DNA of 40,570 bases from Sphingobium xenophagum NBRC 107872 (GTDB lineage: Bacteria; Pseudomonadota; Alphaproteobacteria; Sphingomonadales; Sphingomonadaceae), in NCBI RefSeq assembly GCF_000367345.1, contig NZ_BARE01000015.1, positions 1 through 40,570 of the forward strand, given 5' to 3'. Of this stretch, positions 15,977 to 25,617 are shown one piece after another (position 1 is the stretch's first letter; each line of letters opens with the position of its first letter). Under the pieces are notes generated by a model. That model was not told the origin of the DNA, ran no database searches, and saw only the letters and a list, made by a program, of their open reading frames with translations. A program made the translations under genes and the position numbers.

Positions 15977-16006
15977 CTCCGTTCGTTTCGAGCGAAGTCG
16001 AGAAAC
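15977..16006. repeat. Single arm of the TTTCGAGCGAAGTCGAG repeat
   Basis: A 30-nt copy of the sequence that forms both arms of the inverted repeat at 26149-26215; here only one arm is present. Another copy lies near 2963. It sits between convergent genes trmB and the acyl-CoA dehydrogenase gene, beside a cloverleaf-type repeat remnant. Confidence 0.75.
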
Positions 16007-16032
16007 GTTGCGCACAGGTTGGTGCTCCCCCC

Positions 16033-17769
16033 CTAAAACGCCTCCGCCGCCAGCGCCATGATCGCCCCTTCGCCAGCCGCGATGCTCGCCGCCAGCCCGC
16101 TCGCCTGCGGCAACACCCGTCGGGCATAATAGTCCGCTACCGCCAGCTTGCCTTGATGCAACGCCGTCTCGCCAGACCCGGCGGCGACCGCCATCCGCGT
16201 CCACATCCATCCCATCGCGACCAGCGCGAACAGCCGCAGATAATCGACCGCCGCGGCCCCGGTCGCGTCCACGCCCGCCCCGCGCAGCGATGCCGTCGCC
16301 TCGCGCAGCAAGGCCAGCGCCTCGCCCGTCCGCACCGCGATCACCCGGTCGCCCGCCGCCGCCACATCGGCCGCGATCCCGTCGAAAAAGCCCTCGACCA
16401 CAGCGCCGCCTGCCATGGGCAGCTTGCGCCCGACCAGGTCCATCGCCTGCACCCCGTTAGTGCCTTCGTAAATCTGCGCGATCCGGGCGTCGCGGACAAA
16501 TTGCTCCATCCCCCATTCGCGGATGTAGCCATGGCCACCGAACACCTGCTGCGCCTGCACCGCGCATTCAAAGCCATAGTCGGTAAAGGCCGCCTTGATC
16601 ACCGGCGTCAGCAACGCCACCAGCGCGTCCGCCTGTCCCCGCTCGCCCGCATCCTCATGCGCCTTCGCCCGGTCGAGTTGCAGCGCGGTCCATCCCGCCA
16701 GCGCCCGGCCCGCCTCCACGAATGCGCGGACATTCAGCAGCATCCGCCGCACATCGGCATGCTCGATGATCGCCACCGGGCCGCGCGCCCCGTCCGCGCT
16801 GCGCCCCTGCAACCGGTCCCGCGCATAGGCAACCGCCTGCTGATAGGCGCCGCCTGCAATCCCCAGTCCCTGAATGCCCACCATCAACCGCTCGGCATTC
16901 ATCATCGTGAACATCGCCGCCAGCCCGCGATGCGCCTCTCCCACCAGCCAGCCGGTCGCATCGTCATAATGCATTACGCAGGTCGGCTGGGCGTGGATGC
17001 CCATCTTCTTTTCCAGCGACCCCACCGACATGGCGTTGCGCACGGTAAAACCGCCATCGGCGTCCGGCAGGAACTTGGGCACCAGAAACAGGCTGATCCC
17101 CTTCACGCCAGGCGGCGCATCGGGCAGCCGCGCCAGCACCAGATGGACGATATTGCCACCAAAATCATGGTCGCCCGACGAAATGAAAATCTTGGTCCCG
17201 GCCACCGCATAGCTGCCGTCCCCCTTTGGCGTCGCCCGCGTCTTGAGCAGCGCCAGATCGGTCCCCGCCCCGCTCTCGGTCAGCGCCATCGCGCCCGTCC
17301 ATTCGCCGCTCACCAGCGGCTCCAGATAGGTGGCCTTCAGTTCGTCGCTGGCATGGGCCGCAATCGCCTCGCACGCCCCGCGCGACAGGCCGGGGAACAG
17401 GCCGAAAGACAGGTTGGTCGCCGACATCATCTCGTCGAACCAGAGTTGCAGGACAAAGGGCAGCCCCTGCCCGCCATGCGCCGGGTCCGCCGACAGCGAC
17501 GTCCAGCCACCCTCGGCAAAGTCACGATAGGCCTGCGCAAAGCCATCGGGCGTCTGCACCGCGCCATCGACCAGACGGCTCCCCTGCTCGTCCCCTTCGC
17601 GGTTCAGCGGCTGCAAGCGCTCGGCACAGACCTTCCCCGCCTCCTCCAGCACCGCCACCGCCAGATCGGCGTCCACCTCTTTCCCCAGTTCCGCCATCGC
17701 CTGGTCGAAACCCAGTACGTCGTTCAGCAGAAATCGATAATCGTCGATCGGCGGGGTATAGCTTTGCAT
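16033..17769 (-). CDS. Acyl-CoA dehydrogenase, long form (DmdC-like)
   Basis: This FAD enzyme oxidises acyl-CoA to enoyl-CoA. At 578 residues it is longer than classical dehydrogenases (about 380) and fits the long group with an N-terminal helix extension (MQSYTPPIDDYRFLLNDVLG) and an extra C-terminal domain, which includes 3-methylmercaptopropionyl-CoA dehydrogenase DmdC. Motifs include the GAMALTESGAGTDLALLKTRA region (substrate/FAD site), GTKIFISSGDHD, KKMGIHAQPTCVMHYDD, QVFGGHGYIREWGMEQFVRD and the catalytic Glu435 in IYEGTNGVQAMDLVGRK. The ATG at 17767-17769 has GAGGAA upstream. It is monocistronic here, with no electron-transfer flavoprotein or thiolase genes near, so the chain-length preference and pathway are unknown. 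Confidence 0.92.
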   Translation of the reverse strand: MQSYTPPIDDYRFLLNDVLGFDQAMAELGKEVDADLAVAVLEEAGKVCAERLQPLNREGDEQGSRLVDGAVQTPDGFAQAYRDFAEGGWTSLSADPAHGGQGLPFVLQLWFDEMMSATNLSFGLFPGLSRGACEAIAAHASDELKATYLEPLVSGEWTGAMALTESGAGTDLALLKTRATPKGDGSYAVAGTKIFISSGDHDFGGNIVHLVLARLPDAPPGVKGISLFLVPKFLPDADGGFTVRNAMSVGSLEKKMGIHAQPTCVMHYDDATGWLVGEAHRGLAAMFTMMNAERLMVGIQGLGIAGGAYQQAVAYARDRLQGRSADGARGPVAIIEHADVRRMLLNVRAFVEAGRALAGWTALQLDRAKAHEDAGERGQADALVALLTPVIKAAFTDYGFECAVQAQQVFGGHGYIREWGMEQFVRDARIAQIYEGTNGVQAMDLVGRKLPMAGGAVVEGFFDGIAADVAAAGDRVIAVRTGEALALLREATASLRGAGVDATGAAAVDYLRLFALVAMGWMWTRMAVAAGSGETALHQGKLAVADYYARRVLPQASGLAASIAAGEGAIMALAAEAF

Positions 17770-17926
17770 GGCGGTTCCTCTTCTATCGCACGAACATTAC
17801 ACCAAACATATGTTACAGTCAATTTTCACGCGCCCGTAAGCCCGCCGCAAAAGGCTGGATCAAGGCCCACGACGAAAGACGCCCGAAAAAGAGCGCCAGT
17901 CTGCAAGCGACCAGCAGCGCCCGCAC

Positions 17927-18044
17927 ATTCCTCCCCTGCAAGGGGAGGGGGACCACGAAGTGGTGGAGGGGTGTCGCCCTATCGAGAGGCTGATACCCCT
18001 CCGTCTGGCCTACGGCCATCCACCTCCCCTTACAGGGGAGGATG
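17927..18044 (+). repeat. 118-nt cloverleaf-type repeat between genes (copy 2)
   Basis: Full-length partner of the lnt copy, in the same orientation and with no length difference. It lies in the gene-free stretch 17770-18122, in which I see nothing else. Arm 3 (18005-18019) reads CTGGCC TAC GGCCAT and pairs over five base pairs; four of those pairs are different from the lnt copy but still complementary. Trunk position 8/111 is C-G here and T-A in lnt. The frame used in lnt is also open through nearly all of this copy, ending in TGA only at its right edge. Confidence 0.85.
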
Positions 18045-18122
18045 ATCGGGAACGACCGTTTGGCGACAACAGCGGCAGATCGCGCGCGTCCAACAAGCAG
18101 TCATTAGGCGAAGCGTCCTTGC

Positions 18123-18389
18123 TTATCTGTGCTTGAAGGTCCAGCTTCGATCTTCGCCCGGATCGCCGTTGAAAAGATACTCTATATCATCGATTTTGCC
18201 GTTGGGCCACACGACAAGCTCGCGCTCGTTTATGAAATCGATCTGCATCGCATCGCCGCTATCATCAGCATCCCATTTCAACGTGAGCTTATCGCCCGGT
18301 TCTAGTTCGAAGCATTGAGGCCAAGGTTCGACCGATATGTAGATTGGGCCGTCCTTCTTATTGCTGAACGTATGTTGGGTCTGCGCCAT
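18123..18389 (-). CDS. Small acidic protein of unknown function
   Basis: An 88-residue, probably cytoplasmic, beta-type protein (SVEPWPQCFELEPGDKLTLK, then QIDFINERELVVWPNG) with many acidic residues. I do not recognise a named family. The sequence looks like a real protein, with regular hydrophobic spacing, rather than a shadow frame. The ATG at 18387-18389 has no strong ribosome site. Base composition is visibly less GC-rich than in all neighbouring genes, which suggests more recent arrival. The neighbours give no functional clue. Confidence 0.6.
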   Translation of the reverse strand: MAQTQHTFSNKKDGPIYISVEPWPQCFELEPGDKLTLKWDADDSGDAMQIDFINERELVVWPNGKIDDIEYLFNGDPGEDRSWTFKHR

Positions 18390-18516
18390 GCGTTCGTTCT
18401 GGAGCCGTTTCGTTGAGAAGGCAACGTCCGCTTACGAGCCTTAGCCCCTCGACAACAGAACGTCGCCAATCCCCCCCTTAGGCGACCCACCCTCCCCGCC
18501 TCCCGCAACCTGCCCG

Positions 18517-18780
18517 CTAATCCCGCGGCTTGTGCGACGACAGTAGGTAGCGCCAGACGCCGACCATATTGATGCCCAGCATGGCGACATTCTGCCAGCC
18601 TATCCCCTCGCTGTCCTGCGCCAGAAACCCCCACAGGATCAGCGCGATCGAACTGGTGACGAATAGTACGAACGCCCATCCCGTCACCCGCCGCCCGATG
18701 TTGAGCGACACCAGCAACGCCGCCAGCGTCGCCGCCGCCGCGCCATAATATTGCAGCCCCGTCAGCACAGCCTCATCCAT
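18517..18780 (-). CDS. Small membrane protein, three helices, unknown function
   Basis: The 87-residue product has three hydrophobic helices (about residues 8-26, 34-52 and 61-77) and ends with a charged tail (SSHKPRD). It resembles the small inner-membrane proteins of unknown role often found in sphingomonads. The ATG at 18778-18780 has GGGCGGG directly upstream. It is divergent from the aminotransferase gene, with 65 nt between the two starts. Confidence 0.65.
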   Translation of the reverse strand: MDEAVLTGLQYYGAAAATLAALLVSLNIGRRVTGWAFVLFVTSSIALILWGFLAQDSEGIGWQNVAMLGINMVGVWRYLLSSHKPRD

Positions 18781-18845
18781 CCCGCCCTAACGCGCTGCCG
18801 CCCGCCAAGGTTGCAGCCAGGCTCCGCCCCCTCTAGGCAGGCGGC

Positions 18846-19982
18846 ATGATCGCCAGCATTGACCCGTTCCACGCCATCGCCATCAGCCGCGAAGCCCACA
18901 GGCTCGAAGCGGCGGGCCGCTCCATCCTTCACATGGAATTTGGCCAGCCCTCCACCGGCGCGCCGGCCGCATCCATCGCCATGGCCCATCATGTGCTGGA
19001 TACCGACCCGATGGGCTATTGGGAAAGCCAGCCGCTCAAGGACCGGATCGCCCGCCATTATCGCGACAGCTATGGTCTCGCCATCGATGCCGAACGCATC
19101 CTGCTCACCTGCGGCGCGTCCCCCGGCCTGGTCCTTGCGCTGACCAGCCTGTTCGCACCCGGCGCGCGCGTCGCCACCGCCCGCCCCGGCTATGTCGCCT
19201 ATCGCAACACGCTCAAGGCGCTCTACCTCTCCCCCGTGGAGGTCGCCTGCGGTCCGGCGGAACGCTATCAGATCAGCGCCGACGCGCTCGCCGCGCTTGA
19301 TCCAGCGCCCGACGGCCTCATCGTGGCCAGCCCGGCCAACCCCACCGGCACCATCATCCCCGCCGACGAACTGGCCCGCATCGCCGCGACCTGCGCCGCG
19401 CGCGGCATCGCCATCGTCTCGGATGAAATCTATCACGGCCTGTCCTTTGGCGACCCGGCCCGCTCGATGCTGGAATTCGCGCCCGACGCGATCATCGTCA
19501 ATAGTTTCTCCAAATATTTCAGCATGGCCGGCTGGCGTCTGGGCTGGATCGTCGTGCCGCCATCGTTGATCGACGCCGCCCGCGCGCGCATGGGCAACCT
19601 GTTCCTCACGCCCCCGGTCCTGGCTCAGCAGGCCGGGCTACAGGCGTTTGAGGAAAGCGCCGAACTGGACGGCCATGTCGCCACCTACCGCCGCAACCGC
19701 CAGTTGCTGCTCGACGCCCTGCCGGCGCTCGGCCTCGCCAGCATCGCCCCGCCCGATGGCGCATTCTATCTCTATGCCGACATCAGCCATCTGACCGACG
19801 ACAGCCTGGCCTTCTGCCACCGCCTGCTACAGGACACCGGCGTCGCCACCGCGCCCGGCATAGATTTCGATCCGGTCGAAGGGCGCCACTTCATCCGCTT
19901 CAGCTTCGCCGTCTCCACCGACCGGGTAGAGGACGCCATCGCCCGGATGGTGCCATGGTTTCAGGCGCAAGGCAGGCGTTGA
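18846..19982 (+). CDS. PLP-dependent class I/II aminotransferase
   Basis: The 378-residue cytoplasmic enzyme has the full set of fold-type I aminotransferase motifs: TCGASPGL (phosphate-binding region), ASPANPTGTI (Asn165), SDEIYHGLSF (Asp193, Tyr196), NSFSKYFSMAGWRLGW with PLP-binding Lys223 and phosphate-binding Arg231, and HFIRFSFA with substrate-carboxylate Arg352. It probably acts on an aspartate- or aromatic-type amino acid; the exact substrate cannot be read from sequence. The ATG at 18846 follows a short spacer with no clear ribosome site. It stands alone, and a block of repeats follows it directly. Confidence 0.88.
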   Translation: MIASIDPFHAIAISREAHRLEAAGRSILHMEFGQPSTGAPAASIAMAHHVLDTDPMGYWESQPLKDRIARHYRDSYGLAIDAERILLTCGASPGLVLALTSLFAPGARVATARPGYVAYRNTLKALYLSPVEVACGPAERYQISADALAALDPAPDGLIVASPANPTGTIIPADELARIAATCAARGIAIVSDEIYHGLSFGDPARSMLEFAPDAIIVNSFSKYFSMAGWRLGWIVVPPSLIDAARARMGNLFLTPPVLAQQAGLQAFEESAELDGHVATYRRNRQLLLDALPALGLASIAPPDGAFYLYADISHLTDDSLAFCHRLLQDTGVATAPGIDFDPVEGRHFIRFSFAVSTDRVEDAIARMVPWFQAQGRR

Positions 19983-19990
19983 ACGCTGGA

Positions 19991-20190
19991 AATCCTCCTC
20001 TGCAAGGGCAGGCTTTTCGCATATGAACTGCCTCCTCCTTCATCGTCATCCTGAACTCGTTTCAGGATCCATTTCTCCTTACGAGCGGCGGCCTGTGGGG
20101 CACGATGGATGCTGAAATAAATTCAGCATGACGTTGGATGGATAGCGGAAAGTCATATGCAACCGCCCTGCCCTTCCATGGAAGGATGCA
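19991..20190. repeat. Nested palindromic repeat block beside tRNA-Leu
   Basis: Two facing copies of a 28-nt hairpin unit lie in the centre. The first is GTCAT at 20045, with stem ATCCTGAA/TTCAGGAT (20048-20055 and 20061-20068). The second is inverted, 20105-20132, with stem ATGCTGAA/TTCAGCAT (20109-20116 and 20122-20129). They differ by one C-G to G-C swap that keeps pairing, and in the loop. Outside them, the segment at 19991-20030 (AATCCTCCTCTGCAAGGGC, then GCATATGAA) is roughly an inverted copy of 20150-20188. The block fills the gap between the aminotransferase and the tRNA gene. Confidence 0.78.
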
Positions 20191-20235
20191 CTTCGATCTG
20201 AATTGCAATGTCGGAAACAAAGTCCGGCCAAAAAA

Positions 20236-20320
20236 TGGTGCGGGCGGTCGGAATCGAACCGACACTCCTTGCGGAACCGGATTTTGAGTCCGGCGCGTCT
20301 ACCAGTTTCACCACGCCCGC
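20236..20320 (-). tRNA. tRNA-Leu (anticodon CAA)
   Basis: Read on the minus strand from 20320, the 85-nt gene has a perfect 7-bp acceptor stem (GCGGGCG with CGCCCGC). It has a D arm (TGGTGAAACTGGTAGACGC) and an anticodon stem CCGGA/TCCGG around loop CTCAAAA, giving anticodon CAA. A long type-II variable arm typical of leucine tRNA follows, then the GGTTCGATTCC T arm. The CCA end is encoded (20236-20238). It decodes UUG. Confidence 0.97.
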
Positions 20321-20473
20321 ACGGCCTGGGAGCCGCCAAATGACAAAATCCGGCTCCCTCGTCCAGCCGAAAATCAGTCCGGGCCATAATCATCGCCCAA
20401 AGCGCCACGCCAGCCAGACTTTCACCATGCGATAGCAAGCCGTTGCAGCATCGCCGCCGGGACGATAGCCTCC

Positions 20474-20501
20474 TTGCGCTATCATCCGCGCGCGCTATAA
20501 G
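20474..20501 (+). promoter_or_regulatory. Possible sigma-70 promoter for the zwf-edd-glk-eda operon
   Basis: TTGCGC (20474-20479) and TATAAG (20496-20501) are 16 nt apart and about 50 nt upstream of the zwf start. The -10 box is close to consensus, the -35 box is weak. No clear operator dyad is visible. This is a sequence match only. Confidence 0.35.
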
Positions 20502-20549
20502 GGCGTCATCGTGCAGATATAGATATGTTCAACGGAAAAGGACCATCCT

Positions 20550-22005
20550 TTGGCCGAATCATCTGCTACGTTCCTATTATTCGGCGCTACGGGGGATCTC
20601 GCGCGACGGATGATCTTCCCTTCGCTCTATAATCTCCTGTCCGACGGGCTGCTGCCTGACGATTTCCTGATCGTCGCCTCCGGCAGGTCGGAACTGGACG
20701 ACGACGCCTTTCGCGACGATGTCGACGCGGCGCTGCGCCAGTTTCTGGCGGCCGACCGCTATGACAGCCAAGTCGCCGCCACCTTCCGCGCGATGATCTG
20801 CTATCAGCCGGTGGAGGCAGGCAATGCGACCCAGTTCGCCGCCCTTGCCGATCGGATCGACGGGCGGCTGGAACGCGGCCTGTCGGTCTATCTTTCTACC
20901 CCGCCATCGCTGTTCGCCCCCACGGCGCAGGGTCTGGCGGACGCCGGCCTCATCACCCCGCTGACCCGGATCGCGATGGAAAAGCCGATCGGCAAGGATC
21001 TGGCCTCCTCCAAACAGGTCAATGACGGCATCGGCGCACTGTTCGAAGAGGATCAGATTTTCCGCGTCGACCATTATCTGGGCAAGGAAACCGTCCAGAA
21101 CCTGCTGGCGCTGCGCTTTGGCAATCTGATGTTCGAACCCTTGTGGAACGCGACCGGCATCGACCATGTCCAGATCACTGTCGGCGAAACCGTGGGTCTG
21201 GAAGGCCGCGTCTCTTATTATGACGGCGTCGGCGCGCTGCGCGACATGGTGCAGAACCATATGCTCCAGATTCTGTCGATCATCGCCATGGAGCCGCCCG
21301 CCCGCATGGACCCGACCGCGGTGCGCGATGAAAAGGTGAAGGCGCTGCGCTCGCTGCGCCCGATGACCGCCGAAACCGTCAAGACGCATAGCGTGCGCGG
21401 CCAATATACGCCGGGCGCCGTGGGCGGCCAGATCGTCACCGGCTATGCCGACGAACTGGGCAAGCCATCGACCACGGAAACCTTCGTCGCGGTAAAGGCC
21501 TATATCGACAATTGGCGCTGGCAGGGCGTCCCCTTCTACCTGCGCACCGGCAAGCGGATGCCGGAACGCCAGTCCGAAATCATGATCCAGTTCAAGCCGG
21601 TCCGGCACTCCATCTTCGGGCGGGACGGCCATGGATCGGGGCTTGAATCCAACACGATGGTCATCCGCCTTCAACCCGAAGAATATATCCGCCTGACCAT
21701 CATGTCGAAACGGCCCGGCCTCGAACGGCAGGTGCATCTCGACGAAGTGACGCTCGACGTCTCGCTGACCGCCGCCTTTGCCGGGCAGCGCCGCCGCATC
21801 GCCTATGAACGGCTGATCCTCGATCTTCTGGCCGGCGATCCCACCCTGTTCGTCCGCCGTGACGAGGTGGAGGCGCAATGGACCTGGATCGATTCGATCA
21901 TCGACGGGTGGAAGGAAGCCAATATGAAACCCGCCCCCTATTCTTCCGGGAACTGGGGTCCATCCTCGGCCATTGCCCTTATCGAACGTGACGGAGCCAG
22001 CTGGC

Positions 22006-22013
<8 letters not shown>
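20550..22013 (+). CDS. zwf: Glucose-6-phosphate 1-dehydrogenase
   Basis: Zwf oxidises glucose-6-phosphate to 6-phosphogluconolactone with NADP+ or NAD+, the entry step of the Entner-Doudoroff pathway here. The 487-residue product has the coenzyme loop GATGDLARR (residues 12-20), EKPIGKD (144-150), substrate-binding DHYLGKE (174-180, Lys179) and a catalytic His237 in [13 protein letters not shown]. The start is TTG at 20550, with AAGGA 7 nt upstream; no ATG comes before the coenzyme loop, so the rare start is well supported. The end overlaps edd by 8 nt, a sign of coupled translation. No 6-phosphogluconolactonase gene (pgl) lies in the window. Confidence 0.96.
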
Positions 22014-23847
<1,834 letters not shown>

Positions 23848-23853
23848 TCTCCA

Positions 23854-23937
23854 CCGTCATCCCGGCCAACGCCGGGATCTCTCTTCTGCTTGCGCCACGC
23901 AAAGGAAGAGGGATGCCAGCCTGCGCTGGCATGACGG
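23854..23937. repeat. Facing pair of GTCAT hairpin units between edd and glk
   Basis: Two units face each other. The first is GTCAT C CCGGC CAAC GCCGG G AT from 23856. The second is inverted and ends at 23935; read on its own strand it is GTCAT G CCAGC GCAG GCTGG C AT. The outer stem arms around them (CTCTCTTC and GGAAGAGGG) can also pair. The layout is the same as in the block at 20045-20132. It lies inside the Entner-Doudoroff operon and may affect transcript stability or partial termination between edd and glk. Confidence 0.78.
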
Positions 23938-23958
23938 ACATAATGATAGGATGTCCTG

Positions 23959-24933
23959 ATGACCAACATCATCGCTGCCGACATTGGCGGCACCAACGCC
24001 CGCTTCGCGCGCGCCTCGCTCGATGAAAGCGGCGTGCCGACGCTCGGCACGGTGCGCAAATATAAGGTCGCCGACTATTCCAGCCTGCAATCCTGCTGGG
24101 CCGCCTTCACGCAGGATGAGGCGGATAGCGGCGCGGGCGACCTGCCCGACGCCGTCTCCATCGCCTTTGCCACCGCCATTGGCCGCGACGTCATCAAGCT
24201 GACCAACTCCAGCTGGGTGATCCGCGCCGATACGCTGGCCGAGGATCTGGGCGTTCGCACGGTCAAGCTGGTCAATGATTTCGAAGCGGTCGCCCATGCC
24301 GTCTCTCGCCTTCCGCAAGACAATCTGCCCTTGCTGTTCGGCGAGGATCGCCCCTTCCCCCGCGATGGCGGCGTCACCATCCTTGGCCCCGGCACCGGCC
24401 TTGGCGTTGCGATGATCGCCTATGACAATGGCCACCCCCACGTCATCGCGACCGAAGGCGGCCATCTCGATTTCGCCCCGCTCGACAGTCTGGAAGAAAA
24501 AATCCTCGCCTATCTGCGCGACAAGTTCCTGCGTGTTTCGACCGAGCGGATCGTGTCCGGCCCCGGCCTCAACAATATCTACAAGGCGATGGCGACGATC
24601 GGCCATCATCGCGTGATGTTGATGGAAGACCCCGAATTGTGGCAGGCGGCACTGGATGACAGCGATGCCTTCGCCCGCAATGCGCTCGAACGCTTCTGCC
24701 TCTGCTACGGCTCGGTCGCGGGTGATCTTGCGCTGGCCCATGGTCCCCATGCCGTCGTGCTGGCCGGTGGCCTGACCCAACGGATGCGCGATTTCCTGCC
24801 GCACAGCGGCTTCCACACCCGTTTCAAGGCCAAGGGCCGGTTCGAAAGCCTGATGGCATCCGTTCCGATCCGCATGGCCGTCCATGATGAAATCGGCCTT
24901 TTCGGGGCCGCCGCCGCCTTCAGGGAGCAATGA
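23959..24933 (+). CDS. glk: Glucokinase
   Basis: Glk phosphorylates glucose to glucose-6-phosphate with ATP, feeding Zwf. The 324-residue product is a bacterial Glk-type ROK-fold kinase with the N-terminal phosphate loop AADIGGTNARFA (residues 6-17), the LVNDFEAVAHA segment holding the catalytic Asp, GPGTGLGVAMI and TEGGHLDFAP. Length fits E. coli Glk (321). The ATG at 23959 directly follows the GGATGTCCTG leader after the repeat. The stop overlaps the ATGA region at the start of eda. Confidence 0.95.
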   Translation: MTNIIAADIGGTNARFARASLDESGVPTLGTVRKYKVADYSSLQSCWAAFTQDEADSGAGDLPDAVSIAFATAIGRDVIKLTNSSWVIRADTLAEDLGVRTVKLVNDFEAVAHAVSRLPQDNLPLLFGEDRPFPRDGGVTILGPGTGLGVAMIAYDNGHPHVIATEGGHLDFAPLDSLEEKILAYLRDKFLRVSTERIVSGPGLNNIYKAMATIGHHRVMLMEDPELWQAALDDSDAFARNALERFCLCYGSVAGDLALAHGPHAVVLAGGLTQRMRDFLPHSGFHTRFKAKGRFESLMASVPIRMAVHDEIGLFGAAAAFREQ

Positions 24934-24935
24934 TT

Positions 24936-25559
24936 ATGAGCGAATTGACCGTCGAACAGGTGATGGAGCTGGCCCCGGTGATCCCGGTGCTGGTGGTCGA
25001 TCGGGTGGAGGACGCCCTCACCATCGCCCGCGCGCTCGTCGCCGGTGGCCTGCCCGCGCTCGAAGTCACGCTGCGCACCCCCGCCGCGCTCGACGTGATC
25101 CGCGAAATGAGCCAGGTGGAGGGCGCTGTCGTCGGCGCCGGCACCGTCCTCAATCCCGATCAGCTCGACGCCGCGATGGCGGCAGGCGCGCGCTTCGTCG
25201 TCAGCCCCGGCCTGACCGAACCGCTGGGCAAGGCCGCGATCGCCGCGAACATCCCCTTCCTGCCCGGCACCGCCACGGCGGGCGACATCATGCGCGGCAT
25301 GGACATGGGCCTTACCCATTTCAAATTCTTCCCCGCCGAAACATCGGGCGGCCTGCCCGCGCTCAAGGCGCTTGCCGCGCCGCTGCACACCGCCCGTTTC
25401 TGCCCGACCGGCGGCATCACGCTGGAAAGCGCGCCGACATGGCTGGCCCAGCCCTTCATCAAATGCGTCGGCGGCAGCTGGGTCGTGCCCAAGGGGCCGG
25501 TCGACGGCGCGAAGATCGAGCAACTGGCGCGCGCCGCCGCCGCCCTCCCGCGCGGATGA
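24936..25559 (+). CDS. eda: KDPG aldolase (2-keto-3-deoxy-6-phosphogluconate aldolase)
   Basis: Eda splits KDPG into pyruvate and glyceraldehyde-3-phosphate through a Schiff base. The 207-residue class I aldolase shows PVLVVDRVEDA, ALEVTLRTPAAL (catalytic Glu), GAGTVLNPDQ, FVVSPGL and THFKFFPAE with the Schiff-base Lys, followed by CPTGGI and CVGGSWVVP phosphate-binding loops. Two ATGs compete. The one at 24930 overlaps the glk stop but sits only 2 nt from GGAG, while 24936 is 8 nt from it and was chosen. It ends the operon; a strong hairpin follows 6 nt after the stop. Confidence 0.95.
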   Translation: MSELTVEQVMELAPVIPVLVVDRVEDALTIARALVAGGLPALEVTLRTPAALDVIREMSQVEGAVVGAGTVLNPDQLDAAMAAGARFVVSPGLTEPLGKAAIAANIPFLPGTATAGDIMRGMDMGLTHFKFFPAETSGGLPALKALAAPLHTARFCPTGGITLESAPTWLAQPFIKCVGGSWVVPKGPVDGAKIEQLARAAAALPRG

Positions 25560-25565
25560 TCGTGC

Positions 25566-25599
25566 GCGGGTGACGGGGCCATTGCGCGCCGTCACCCGC
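25566..25599 (+). terminator. Strong hairpin at the end of the Entner-Doudoroff operon
   Basis: GCGGGTGACGG (25566-25576) and CCGTCACCCGC (25589-25599) form a perfect 11-bp stem with a 12-nt loop. It starts 6 nt after the eda stop. There is no T-tract, so it may be a transcript-end stabiliser or a Rho-linked stop rather than a classic intrinsic terminator. It separates the operon from the lipoprotein gene. Confidence 0.6.
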
Positions 25600-25617
25600 C
25601 ACCCTAGATGCAGGTTC

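Noticed and set aside
16153..18045. A 630-codon plus-strand open frame antisense to the acyl-CoA dehydrogenase gene
   Set aside because: Shadow frame; its only interest is that it runs through the repeat copy 2 in the same frame that lnt uses through copy 1.
19991..20190. CRISPR array
   Set aside because: The repeats are inverted hairpin units with no regular direct-repeat/spacer pattern, and no cas gene is present anywhere in the window.
20045..20320. Integrated element attachment site at tRNA-Leu
   Set aside because: No integrase gene and no direct repeat of the tRNA 3' end was seen on either side.
20062..20438. Small open frames over tRNA-Leu on both strands (for example one beginning MSVRFRPPAP and one with VGIEPTLLAEPDF)
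   Set aside because: They are translations of the tRNA gene and its flanks, a well-known kind of false gene call.
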